Positions 1 through 6,431 of a stretch of 6,620 bases of DNA are shown here, in pieces. Position 1 is the first letter of the stretch. The number at the start of each line of letters is the position of its first letter. Origin of the DNA: a bacterium (GTDB lineage: Bacteria > JAMCPX01); the NCBI GenBank assembly GCA_021787655.1, contig JAJYLM010000119.1:1-6620 (forward strand). The letters run 5' to 3'. The position numbers and the translations under genes are program-made. The notes under the pieces are model-generated. The model had not been told where the DNA came from, made no database searches, and was given only the letters and a program-made list of their open reading frames with translations.

Positions 1-1751
1 TTCGTGCCCTCGGCTTTGACCCCGTACCACCAGACACCCTGCGGCAGCGGAGAGGACAGGGTGTAGGGTGACGACGGAATGCCGTTTACCCTGATGGTAA
101 AATCTTCGGGCATGCTCCGGTACGGCGAAACGAAAACATCGTACGATGACGCACCCTGCACAGGCTTCCAGAAGAGCGTGACAGTCCCGTTGCCCGATGT
201 CGTCGCCGTGACGGAAGCAGAACGGGCGAGGACCGGCATATTCATTCCCCCGGCTGCGTACATCAGCATCCGGGTCGTCATTGCCATACCATCGAGCATG
301 ACGGTGTACGGTTCGTCTTTGATATTCACCACACCGTAGTTGCTGTTCTCGCCGTCGAACCGCCCTGTCGCGGGTTCATCTGCCCATTCGAACCAGTGAA
401 AGCCTGCAAAAAATGAGATGCCATTGACCTTGATGTCGAGCATCTGTGCGATGTCGTCCCGGTAGTATTGGACGCGATCGCTCTGTCCTGTGACGACCAG
501 GCCTGCACCCCGGGAGTCCGGCAGTCCAGCATCTTCGCCGCGGATACTGAATTCGGACTGGATGAACGGCTTGCCGTCCGGGCTTCCGGAGGTGCTTGCC
601 TGCAGCATGGTATACCAGCGGGTCACCGGGTTCCCGAGCAGTCCGTCGGACTCAGGGTTGCTCAGTGCGAAGTAATCGTTCACGCTGATCACATCGCAGA
701 ACCGGGCGGCAGCCTCGACGACCTGGACCGGCGCGTACGAGGCGAACCGCGCACAGAGATTGAGGTGGTTCGGGTCCACGGATTTTACGGCAGCATCGGT
801 GACCGAAAAATACGTGGACGCAATGACCGAGAGGAACGCATTTTTGTCCGCCTGTATCTGCGGATATGCGGCGTTATTGGGCAGCTTGGTCACATCGAGA
901 AGGCTGGTCCAGTCCGTGAATGACGTTCCGTAGAGCTGGTTGAGCGTGTCGAGCGAGTAGCCCAGCTTTTTCTGCAGGAATATATCGACCCAGTACTGTT
1001 TGCCGGCTTCGCCCGGCGGGAGTGCTATAAAATCATCGGCGAGCGTGTAGTTTGGATTATAGATGAGCTGGGCGCCGCCGAACCAGGAGAGTTCATTGTC
1101 GATAAAATAGCCGATGAGCGAGGGGTCGTTCACATATCGCGGACTGATAGATGCCTGCGCGTACGCGTATGCGTCTTTCTGAAACCTCGGGTCGAAGACA
1201 TCCGGGAAATTCGATGAAAAACCGCTGCTTGCCGACGGACAGTTGTCAGCGCCGAATCCGCCCTCGACGCCGCCTGCAAAGCCGAGGATCACGGTGTACG
1301 GCAGGGCGTCGTGGAACGCGGTCATGCCGTCGTCAGACCATGCACCCAGCGTATTGAACCCGAGTTCCTGGTATCTTCCGATAACCTCCTGCGCCCACTG
1401 CTGGGAAGCGTATTGCTGAAATGCCGAGGGGAACAGGGACAGAAGGTTGTTGGTATACGGGGCATAGCCCAGGGCAGGGGCGTAATCACCGGAAAAGGTC
1501 ACATGGTCAGCACCGAGGGAAAAAAAGAGGTGGTTGTCGGGATCAACGAAGAACCAGCGGTTGTGGACGAGCTGCGTTCTGAAGAATCCCGAGGTGTTGT
1601 TCCCGTTCAGGTTGCTCAGGCCTCCGTACCGGTCGAAGTGCAGTGCAGGCAGGGAACCTGATCCTGAACTCCCCGAGCAGCCGGAGAGCGCGAGGATCAA
1701 AAGAACCGCACAAGCCATACTTCCTGCAAACGTGTTCCTCACGGATCTCAT
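1..1751 (-). CDS. Secreted lipoprotein glycoside hydrolase, clan GH-A agarase-like, with FnIII-like domain (3' end outside window)
   Basis: An uninterrupted reading frame of 583 codons starts at the ATG at 1751-1749 and leaves the window at base 3 without a stop, so the C-terminus is missing. Residues 1-24 form a lipoprotein signal peptide (basic start, hydrophobic core, lipobox LSGC with Cys25; Ser26 follows, so no Asp inner-membrane retention signal), then a Ser/Gly-rich linker. Residues 65-84 (NRWFFVDPDNHLFFSLGADH) match the strand typical of agarase-like and related GH-A TIM barrels. Glu220 in FIDNE looks like the acid/base (Asn-Glu pair at the end of strand 4) and Glu400 in FIQSE like the nucleophile of strand 7. 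Residues 451-476, a WFEWADEP...ENSNYGVVN segment, look like barrel end and substrate cleft. Residues about 508-583 look like an FnIII domain (VTLFWKPVQGASSYDVF). Known for the family: hydrolysis of beta-linked polysaccharides such as agar or galactans. The exact GH family and substrate are inferred only. The ribosome site is weak (AAGAG about 8 nt upstream). Apparently monocistronic, divergent from the 1848 gene. Confidence 0.8.
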   Translation of the reverse strand, partial: MRSVRNTFAGSMACAVLLILALSGCSGSSGSGSLPALHFDRYGGLSNLNGNNTSGFFRTQLVHNRWFFVDPDNHLFFSLGADHVTFSGDYAPALGYAPYTNNLLSLFPSAFQQYASQQWAQEVIGRYQELGFNTLGAWSDDGMTAFHDALPYTVILGFAGGVEGGFGADNCPSASSGFSSNFPDVFDPRFQKDAYAYAQASISPRYVNDPSLIGYFIDNELSWFGGAQLIYNPNYTLADDFIALPPGEAGKQYWVDIFLQKKLGYSLDTLNQLYGTSFTDWTSLLDVTKLPNNAAYPQIQADKNAFLSVIASTYFSVTDAAVKSVDPNHLNLCARFASYAPVQVVEAAARFCDVISVNDYFALSNPESDGLLGNPVTRWYTMLQASTSGSPDGKPFIQSEFSIRGEDAGLPDSRGAGLVVTGQSDRVQYYRDDIAQMLDIKVNGISFFAGFHWFEWADEPATGRFDGENSNYGVVNIKDEPYTVMLDGMAMTTRMLMYAAGGMNMPVLARSASVTATTSGNGTVTLFWKPVQGASSYDVFVSPYRSMPEDFTIRVNGIPSSPYTLSSPLPQGVWWYGVKAEGT

Positions 1752-1790
1752 AGAACTACTCTTACCCCGGATTCCCGGGTTTGTCCATGT

Positions 1791-1810
1791 CTTTTGTCCG
1801 TTGACAAAAG
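1791..1810. promoter_or_regulatory. Perfect 8-bp inverted repeat, candidate operator
   Basis: CTTTTGTC (1791-1798) and GACAAAAG (1803-1810) are exact reverse complements separated by CGTT. The right arm overlaps a consensus -35 box (TTGACA, 1801-1806), so a protein bound here would block the plus-strand promoter. A second copy of TTTGTCC lies at 1780-1786, 13 bp upstream of the one inside the repeat (1793-1799). There is no T-run after the hairpin, so an operator is more likely than a terminator. The binding protein is unknown. Confidence 0.5.
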
Positions 1811-1828
1811 TGGCGGTGTTAGTATGGT
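1801..1828 (+). promoter_or_regulatory. Candidate sigma70 promoter for the membrane protein gene
   Basis: The -35 box TTGACA (1801-1806) is a full consensus match. After a 16-bp spacer comes TATGGT (1823-1828) as -10, matching four of six positions. The predicted start of transcription near 1835 leaves a very short leader that still contains the Shine-Dalgarno AGGAGGTG at 1837-1844. The -35 sits inside the inverted repeat at 1791-1810. Confidence 0.5.
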
Positions 1829-1848
1829 TGTTGTTCAGGAGGTGTCTA
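1821..1848 (-). promoter_or_regulatory. Candidate promoter for the lipoprotein hydrolase gene
   Basis: Read on the minus strand, TAGACA (1848-1843, five of six to the -35 consensus), a 16-bp spacer and CATACT (1826-1821, four of six to the -10 consensus) would start transcription near 1814 and read into the hydrolase gene. It lies on top of the plus-strand promoter and ribosome binding site, so the two could not be used at once. This is a weaker match than the plus-strand one and is inference only. Confidence 0.3.
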
Positions 1849-2435
1849 TGGTTCAGGTTGATGTGTTCTGGTCGTATGCGATCGGGGCAGGTTTTGCGGC
1901 ATCTGCTTCGCGGCAGCTGAAAAAGGAATTCGATCTGAGCGGGGGGAAGGCATGGTTCACCAGCAGATATTTTGTGTACACGGTCCTGTTCCTCGCATGT
2001 CTCTTTGCACCGTCCGGCGTTTATCTGCTCTGGAATTTTCCTCAATGGGAAACCATGCAGGTCGCTGCATCCCATGGGGACATCCCGGCATGGCTGGTGG
2101 CGTTGTTTGCCATTACCAACATTACCCAGGGTATCCTTGGATACTGGATAGCTTACCGGTTTATCCAGAAGGGCAGGTTTAAGGCCGCCTGGGGACAGGT
2201 GCTCATCGGTTACTTCTTCATGTTCTTTATTCTTATCTACGGCTGGAACGGTACGGGATGGCAGCGGTTCCTGTACGACGCTTCCATGCACAACGGCGCA
2301 CTGTGGTCACCCGGTATGAACGATGGAGCGGCCTTCCTCGCGAGCCACGTCGCGCTCACCCTGTACGGCATGGGCGTTATTCTCGGGCCGTTTTTGCTGT
2401 ACCCCATGATTCGGTGGATGCGGGAGACGGTTTAA
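1848..2435 (+). CDS. Unrecognised multi-pass membrane protein, 195 aa
   Basis: I do not recognise this family. The ATG at 1848 is chosen because a strong Shine-Dalgarno AGGAGGTG (1837-1844) lies 3 nt before it; an upstream in-frame ATG at 1794 would put the start inside the inverted repeat and ahead of the promoter. Hydrophobic segments lie at residues about 41-62, 81-104, 113-132 and 162-187, with a weaker one near 5-22, giving four or five transmembrane helices. Aromatic residues are common (WNFPQW 62-67; YGWNGTGWQRFLY 131-143), and the short loop SRQLKKEFD (21-29) is polar and charged. No cofactor motif or enzyme signature is visible. It is divergent from the lipoprotein hydrolase gene and converges on the alpha/beta hydrolase gene, with which it shares stop-codon bases. 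It reads as a normal intact gene; only the assignment as an integral membrane protein is firm. Confidence 0.8.
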   Translation: MVQVDVFWSYAIGAGFAASASRQLKKEFDLSGGKAWFTSRYFVYTVLFLACLFAPSGVYLLWNFPQWETMQVAASHGDIPAWLVALFAITNITQGILGYWIAYRFIQKGRFKAAWGQVLIGYFFMFFILIYGWNGTGWQRFLYDASMHNGALWSPGMNDGAAFLASHVALTLYGMGVILGPFLLYPMIRWMRETV

Positions 2436-3349
2436 CCCTGCAGTTTCTGCCCGGTCATGAACCATACCATTGCGGCTATGGATTGCGCGGCTGGTATCAA
2501 ATCCGCAAAATTGAGGAACCCGTGGATGAGTCCCTTCGCCCGTATGCCCGTGGCCGGAACCCCGGCATCGTACAGGTGCGAAAGGTACATCTCTCCCTGG
2601 TCCCGCAGCGGGTCGTGTTCGGCTGTGACGATGATGGCCTCGGGCAGGCCGGCGAGGTCGGTGCGGATAATCGGTGCGAACAGCGGGTTGAAAAAATCCT
2701 GTTCTGAATTCAGATACAGCATGCCGAACCACGTGATGGACTCTTTCGTTAAAAAGTATCCTTTGCCGTATTCGCGCAGGGACTCTGTAAACAGGTCGGG
2801 TCCGAGTGCAGGATAGAAGAGGGTTTCCAGTTTCGGCAGCGCTACCCCGGCGTCTTTCAGACGCATGCCGGTCACGACCGTGAGGTTTGCACCTGCACTG
2901 TCGCCCGCCACTGCGATCTTCTGCGGGTCGATGCCGAGCTTGCCGGCATTGTTCAGCACCCAGAGATAGGACTCCTCCGCGTCCTCGACAGCAGCCGGAA
3001 ACTTGTGCTCCGGTGCGAGACGGTATTCCACGGCGAGTACCTTGCACCCGGAGTTTTTTGCCGCCGAGCGTGCCACACCGTCGAACAATTCGATGTCGCC
3101 GAAGATGAAACCGCCGCCGTGCAGATAGAGGATGAGTGCGTCACTGCCGCCGCGGGGTTCATAGAGCCTGCACGGTATCCTGCATCCGTGGTGCTCGAAT
3201 GCGAGATCCTGAACGGACTGCATCTCTTCTTTTTTCAGAGAAACAGAGTTGCTGCCCATCATGGTTCTGACGTCTCCGACGGCCATCGTGCTGAGCTCGA
3301 TGTTCCTGAATATGCCCACGATCTTTTCTGCAGCAGGGTCAAGTACCAT
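2432..3349 (-). CDS. Alpha/beta hydrolase, HSL family (Abhydrolase_3) esterase, 305 aa
   Basis: This is a carboxylester hydrolase of the hormone-sensitive-lipase group. It has the oxyanion-hole motif HGGG (77-80, in LYLHGGGFIFGD), nucleophile elbow GDSAG with Ser151, acid Asp246 in TAEHDPLRDQG, and His276 in GLIHGF, in the usual order and spacing. YRLAPEHKFPAAVED (109-123) is another conserved block. Length is normal for the family (about 300-320 aa). No signal peptide is seen, so it is probably cytoplasmic. The ATG at 3349 is preferred over an in-frame ATG at 3397 because AGAGGAGGTG lies just upstream with about 5 nt spacing, while the 16 extra residues of the longer form have no family character. 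Family members act on short to medium acyl esters; the natural substrate cannot be told. It follows the pabC-like gene by 112 bp on the same strand and may be at the end of that transcript. Its stop overlaps that of the convergent membrane protein gene. Confidence 0.92.
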   Translation of the reverse strand: MVLDPAAEKIVGIFRNIELSTMAVGDVRTMMGSNSVSLKKEEMQSVQDLAFEHHGCRIPCRLYEPRGGSDALILYLHGGGFIFGDIELFDGVARSAAKNSGCKVLAVEYRLAPEHKFPAAVEDAEESYLWVLNNAGKLGIDPQKIAVAGDSAGANLTVVTGMRLKDAGVALPKLETLFYPALGPDLFTESLREYGKGYFLTKESITWFGMLYLNSEQDFFNPLFAPIIRTDLAGLPEAIIVTAEHDPLRDQGEMYLSHLYDAGVPATGIRAKGLIHGFLNFADLIPAAQSIAAMVWFMTGQKLQG

Positions 3350-3461
3350 ACGCCCACCTCCTCTGTATGGAAACGGATTTACCAGCGGACGGGGCAAAAA
3401 TCAACAAGAACGGCTGTTCCCGATAAAGCTCGCATCCAACTGCACCGCGGGCCTCCCTGCA

Positions 3462-4058
3462 TCACCGCCGGATGCTGCCGATGCCAACCTTGCATTCATA
3501 GAGATCGAGCATGGCATTCACAAGATACACCGATTGAAAGAGCTTCAGGTCTTTGGGTCTGATCTCTTCTGCGGCAATGATGCCTTCCGACAGCAGTTGA
3601 GCGCGCATCGTTCCTTGCAGGAGCGGCGTGGCCGGTGTCAGCAGGTTCTTTCCGTCGTCGAACACGAGGTTACTGAAGGAAGAATCGGTCATCACGCCGT
3701 TTTTGACGATGATGATGTCGTCACATCCGTTTCTCGACCCCATCAGCTTGTCGATGCCGGAACGGTCGTAATACTTGGAGGAATAATCGATTTCATCATC
3801 CGTAACGATTCTGAGCGAGCGGATGGCCCTTTTTTCGTAGCGAGCATATTCAACCGTCTCGATGTCCTGCGAATAGACGATTTTGCATTTGACAACCCCC
3901 TTCCTGTATTCAGGAGGCAGGTTTATGAAATCCTCGAGCGCCGTATGTTCGGAACAGCCGCACAACGCAGCACGTGCATGATTGAACCGTGCATTGTGGA
4001 ACCCGATATTGCAGATCATTCCGTCAATGATCTTAATCGTTTCAAACAACCGGTACAT
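3462..4058 (-). CDS. pabC: Class IV aminotransferase-fold protein, probable aminodeoxychorismate lyase, 198 aa
   Basis: A fold-type IV PLP enzyme, probably splitting 4-amino-4-deoxychorismate into p-aminobenzoate and pyruvate for folate synthesis. The N-terminus (FETIKIIDGMICNIGFHNAR, 5-24) is typical of short PabC-like proteins. Lys95 in DYSSKYYDRS is the expected PLP Schiff-base lysine. The blocks DDIIIVKNGVMTDSSFSN (113-130) and TPATPLLQGTMR (141-152) line the cofactor phosphate and substrate site; Glu164 or Glu165 is the likely partner of the pyridine nitrogen. About 200 aa is usual for this short branch, compared with about 270 for E. coli PabC. The ATG at 4058 lies inside the end of pabB: the genes overlap by 17 nt in different frames, which suggests translational coupling. 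Class IV members also include branched-chain and D-amino-acid aminotransferases, so the lyase call rests mainly on the pabB neighbour and sequence style. Confidence 0.88.
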   Translation of the reverse strand: MYRLFETIKIIDGMICNIGFHNARFNHARAALCGCSEHTALEDFINLPPEYRKGVVKCKIVYSQDIETVEYARYEKRAIRSLRIVTDDEIDYSSKYYDRSGIDKLMGSRNGCDDIIIVKNGVMTDSSFSNLVFDDGKNLLTPATPLLQGTMRAQLLSEGIIAAEEIRPKDLKLFQSVYLVNAMLDLYECKVGIGSIRR

Positions 4059-5001
4059 AGATCTTATCGATAAGCTCCCGGTATTCCTTTGCCGGATCGC
4101 TGTACACCGTTATGCCGCCTCCGCTTTTGTAGACATACCCGTCCCCGGTATTCTCGATGAACCGTATCATCACGCCGCTGTCGAGGTTCCTGCCGTCGAA
4201 ATAGCCGAAGATCCCCGTATAGTATCCCCTCTTGTAATTCTCGACACGGTTGATGATTTCCACGGTCTTCGTCTTCGGTGCGCCGGTGACCGAACCGGCC
4301 GGCAGCATGGAAACGATGATGTCTCCGATGGACTCGTTGTAGCCTGCATCGAGTCTTCCGGTGATCTCGGAACTGACCTGCAGCAGGTCTTTCTGGCTGG
4401 TCTTAATCCGTTCCACGTACCTGAACCGTGTCACCGTAACGTCCTTCGCGACCTTGCTCAGATCGTTGCGGATCAGATCGACGATGGTCACGTGTTCTGC
4501 AAACTCTTTTTCATCGTTCAGCAGTACGTGTTCGGCGTTTTGTACCGCGGCATCGATGGTGCCTTTCATGGGATAGGAGGAAATGGTGCGGTCGTTGATC
4601 CGTATGAATGGTTCGGGCGAAAAAACAACGAATGCGTCGTTGAACCAGAGCTTGTACTTCGCCGTGGAGAGGAAGAACAAGTCTTTCAGCGTCGCGTTCG
4701 TTTCGATCTTTGTCGGAAAGGTAAGGTTGAGCAGGTACGTATCTCCCCGGTTGAGGGCGTCCATGACCTTCCTGTACGCGCTCAAATATTCTGCATAGGA
4801 AACAGGGTGCCGGGTCATGGATACCTGAGCGCAGCGGGGCGCGCCGCCGCTGTTGGTAAATCCGTTCACGAAGTAAAGGATCGAATCGCTCGTTATCCCG
4901 GACAATGCAATGCAATGGCAAAACCGCAATTCAAAATCGAGGATGAAGAGAAAAGGAATGCGGTTCTTCCCATAGTGGTTTAATTGATCGATTATTTCCA
5001 T
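4042..5001 (-). CDS. pabB: Aminodeoxychorismate synthase component I, short form, 319 aa
   Basis: It joins ammonia, normally from a PabA glutaminase, to chorismate to give 4-amino-4-deoxychorismate. The chorismate-binding domain is complete: PMKGT (144-148), EHVTIVDLIRNDLSKV (169-184), LPAGSVTGAPK (233-243), YTGIFGYF (261-268), and YKSGGGITVYSDP (291-303) with Glu306. Lys146 in PMKGT is the PabB-type residue (E. coli PabB Lys274) where anthranilate synthase TrpE has Ala, which separates PabB from TrpE. At 319 aa it lacks most of the N-terminal domain of the 450-aa E. coli enzyme, but it begins with the KNRIPFLFILDFEL block seen in other short PabB proteins, so it is not truncated. The ATG at 5001 lies in the end of the SRPBCC gene (10-nt overlap), with only a weak GGAAAA upstream, so translation probably depends on the upstream gene. 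No pabA is present in the window; it must be elsewhere. Confidence 0.93.
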   Translation of the reverse strand: MEIIDQLNHYGKNRIPFLFILDFELRFCHCIALSGITSDSILYFVNGFTNSGGAPRCAQVSMTRHPVSYAEYLSAYRKVMDALNRGDTYLLNLTFPTKIETNATLKDLFFLSTAKYKLWFNDAFVVFSPEPFIRINDRTISSYPMKGTIDAAVQNAEHVLLNDEKEFAEHVTIVDLIRNDLSKVAKDVTVTRFRYVERIKTSQKDLLQVSSEITGRLDAGYNESIGDIIVSMLPAGSVTGAPKTKTVEIINRVENYKRGYYTGIFGYFDGRNLDSGVMIRFIENTGDGYVYKSGGGITVYSDPAKEYRELIDKIYVPVV

Positions 5002-5522
5002 TCTTTTTTCCGGGCATACTCTTCCAATCCCTTCTTGAGTGTTATGAAGTTCGTTTTTATTATCTCAAGCACGTCCCGGGATACGGCCTCATTGATGGTT
5101 TTTTTTAATTCGGGCGGGATCAGGGGGAACTTGATGAGATCGACAGTAAGGTCGCCCATGATCGTCACGGTCGTGTGTTTCCCGTCCGATGAAAACACTT
5201 GTTTCCCTTCGATGCCGAGGTAATCTTTAAAGACAAAAAATTCGTAACTCCATCTGCATTCAGACGTGTCGTCGAACCACTCTTCCCTGTTCAGCCATGA
5301 GAGTTCCTTCATATGCGCGATCCTTCCGATGACGGTCCGCTCCATATATTTGCCTTTCCATTTATTCACGATACTGGTGTGGCTGCCCGACTGTTTTCTT
5401 TCAAGAACTTCCACTCGCTGTACGTTCGGGAGGTAGCGGGCAAGGTTTGCGAGGTCATCCCGCAGCATCCGGTACACGGTGTCTTTTTGCAAAGCAATTT
5501 CAAATGAATAGTTAAAACGCAT
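4992..5522 (-). CDS. SRPBCC/START-like protein upstream of pabB, 176 aa
   Basis: I read this as a helix-grip (SRPBCC, polyketide cyclase/START-like) protein on overall pattern: an opening strand (RFNYSFEIALQ, 2-12), helix-loop (KDTVYRMLRDDLANLARYLPNVQRVEVLE, 13-41), a run of alternating strands (about 47-130: SIVNKWKG, WSYEFFVF, TTVTIMGDLTV), and a long C-terminal helix (about 137-172). Members bind hydrophobic or aromatic ligands in a central cavity, or act as cyclases or chaperones; no catalytic residue can be assigned here. No signal peptide, so cytoplasmic. Start at 5522 has AGGGA 3 nt upstream. It overlaps pabB by 10 nt and is first in a three-gene overlapping set with pabB and pabC, which implies joint expression and perhaps a role in handling aromatic compounds; that role is inference. 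The fold is a moderate-confidence call, the gene itself is solid. Confidence 0.75.
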   Translation of the reverse strand: MRFNYSFEIALQKDTVYRMLRDDLANLARYLPNVQRVEVLERKQSGSHTSIVNKWKGKYMERTVIGRIAHMKELSWLNREEWFDDTSECRWSYEFFVFKDYLGIEGKQVFSSDGKHTTVTIMGDLTVDLIKFPLIPPELKKTINEAVSRDVLEIIKTNFITLKKGLEEYARKKEWK

Positions 5523-5673
5523 AGTCCCTGTTTTTTATAGTCTGTCTCTGTAATCAATAAATAAATATGCACGAATAATCTTAAAAACAGTGTCAGCGTT
5601 CGGTGTGAGGATCGACGGTACTGGATGCGGACTTATCGTGGCATGAAACAGTGAAGAAAGCAAGCCGCCGAAC
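5523..5673. other. Non-coding spacer upstream of the pab gene set
   Basis: No credible gene on either strand. The part next to the SRPBCC start (5523-5590) is AT-rich and should contain the promoter of the three-gene set; a TATAAA is present on the minus strand about 13-18 nt before the start codon, but I see no -35 box at proper spacing, so no promoter is called. The rest, 5591-5673, is featureless to me. Confidence 0.5.
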
Positions 5674-5702
5674 AAAAAAAGGGACAGATGTCCCTATTTT
5701 TA
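5674..5702 (-). terminator. Intrinsic terminator of the V4R-like gene, possibly bidirectional
   Basis: AGGGACA (5680-5686) and TGTCCCT (5689-5695) are exact reverse complements with a very short centre (in practice a 6-bp stem with a four-base loop). On the minus strand the hairpin is followed by seven T (complement of A 5674-5680) and begins directly after the stop codon of the gene at 5703-6263. On the plus strand it is followed by ATTTTTA, so it could also stop plus-strand transcription. Confidence 0.8.
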
Positions 5703-6263
5703 CTATGGATTAAACGTAAAATGTATCTCCGTTATGGGATCACCATGACACTGACATTTCGTTACTTCTGAACGTATACCGTTCAGCTTGAGAAAAATGA
5801 CAAGATACTGCCCGATCCATCCTTCTGCATTTTTAACATGTGCAATATCTATCTCCGGAAAATCTTTAATAACGTAGGACGCTTCTTTATCCGTAAATAT
5901 GGGCATTTCTGATTTACCCGTATCGTAATAGCTCGTCCATATTGTCATAATATTTGCTACCAAACTTTGTACGTTGCTAAAATTTATAAAACCCTTGAAA
6001 ATTGTCGACAGGTCGTGGAGAGCGGAAAGCCTTCCCTGCTCTATGCAGCTCGATAGGTCTCCTTTGCCAATAACCTTATCAAGAGCTCGTAACAGATCCG
6101 TGTAAAGCTTATAAGGATACCACTGCGTCAACAATATGTGCTCCAGCATGTAGTGTGCAGAATCTGCTGGCAGAGCATTCACTACCTGATCGAGTGAATC
6201 TTTATAATTCTTTTTTATGAATTTGATCAGCCCAATTATTGCGACGCCCTTAACCTGTGCCAT
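5703..6263 (-). CDS. V4R/DUF2378-like (heme-NO-binding-like) hypothetical protein, 186 aa
   Basis: I do not recognise a named gene. The layout resembles delta-proteobacterial and myxobacterial proteins of the DUF2378 / V4R type: MAQVKG at the start, QWYPYKLYTDLLRALDKV (47-64), VIGKGDLS (64-71), GRLSALHDL (77-85), IWTSYYDTG (108-116), and a terminal strand with CQCHGDPITEIHFTF (170-184) recalling the C-x-x-x-G-D-P-x-C-E-F ending of V4R domains. Here the second conserved Cys position carries Thr178 while Cys170 and Cys172 remain. Such domains bind small molecules or serve as sensors; no output domain is attached, so any role is unknown. No signal peptide or membrane segment. The ATG at 6263 has AGAGGAG 6 nt before it; another ATG 5 nt upstream is out of frame. 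The gene is AT-richer than the genes to its left and appears single, closed by its own terminator. Confidence 0.75.
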   Translation of the reverse strand: MAQVKGVAIIGLIKFIKKNYKDSLDQVVNALPADSAHYMLEHILLTQWYPYKLYTDLLRALDKVIGKGDLSSCIEQGRLSALHDLSTIFKGFINFSNVQSLVANIMTIWTSYYDTGKSEMPIFTDKEASYVIKDFPEIDIAHVKNAEGWIGQYLVIFLKLNGIRSEVTKCQCHGDPITEIHFTFNP

Positions 6264-6431
6264 GACATGCTCCTCTGTATAATTTCTTACCTTTTCTGTA
6301 ATATTTCAAGAGCAATAAAGTCATTATTATTACATGATAGTAATTCTGTTTCTCTCGCCCGGGAAAATAATCGTTTTGTTCTCAGAGAATAATGAATAAT
6401 AATGCAGCTCTCTGCATCCGTGATATTTTAC
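6264..6431. other. AT-rich intergenic region between the V4R-like gene and the tRNA promoter
   Basis: No gene supported. It should contain the minus-strand promoter of the V4R-like gene, but candidate boxes (ATGACT and TATTAC, read on the minus strand, 15 bp apart) are too weak to call. Short inverted repeats are present (ATTAC/GTAAT at 6329-6344, and those at 6379-6389 and 6402-6417). Confidence 0.4.
6402..6417. repeat. Small inverted repeat upstream of the tRNA
   Basis: ATGCAG (6402-6407) and CTGCAT (6412-6417) are exact reverse complements around CTCT. A second small palindrome TTCTC-A-GAGAA occupies 6379-6389. Neither has a proper T-run. They may be operators for the divergent V4R-like gene or chance; I cannot tell. 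Confidence 0.3.

Noticed and set aside
468..1661. Several plus-strand open frames of up to 151 codons
   Set aside because: They are antisense to the long continuous glycoside hydrolase frame, which has a signal peptide and catalytic motifs.
1794..1847. Longer N-terminus for the membrane protein, starting at 1794
   Set aside because: It would start inside the inverted repeat and before the promoter; ATG 1848 has AGGAGGTG directly upstream.
2307..3047. Minus-strand open frame of 246 codons
   Set aside because: An out-of-frame shadow of the alpha/beta hydrolase, Arg-rich as expected from GC-rich shadow translation.
3350..3397. Longer N-terminus for the alpha/beta hydrolase, starting at 3397
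   Set aside because: The ATG at 3349 has a near-perfect Shine-Dalgarno sequence, which lies within the extra codons of the longer form.
3350..3461. Possible terminator after the pabC-like gene
   Set aside because: A 4-bp hairpin GAAC/GTTC near a T-run is too weak; read-through to the esterase gene is as likely.
3249..4073. Plus-strand open frame of 274 codons
   Set aside because: Antisense to the pabC-like gene and the start of the esterase gene; no domain and no ribosome site.
3982..4983. Plus-strand open frame of 333 codons
   Set aside because: It lies antisense to pabB, whose protein carries every family motif; the plus-strand product has no recognisable domain.
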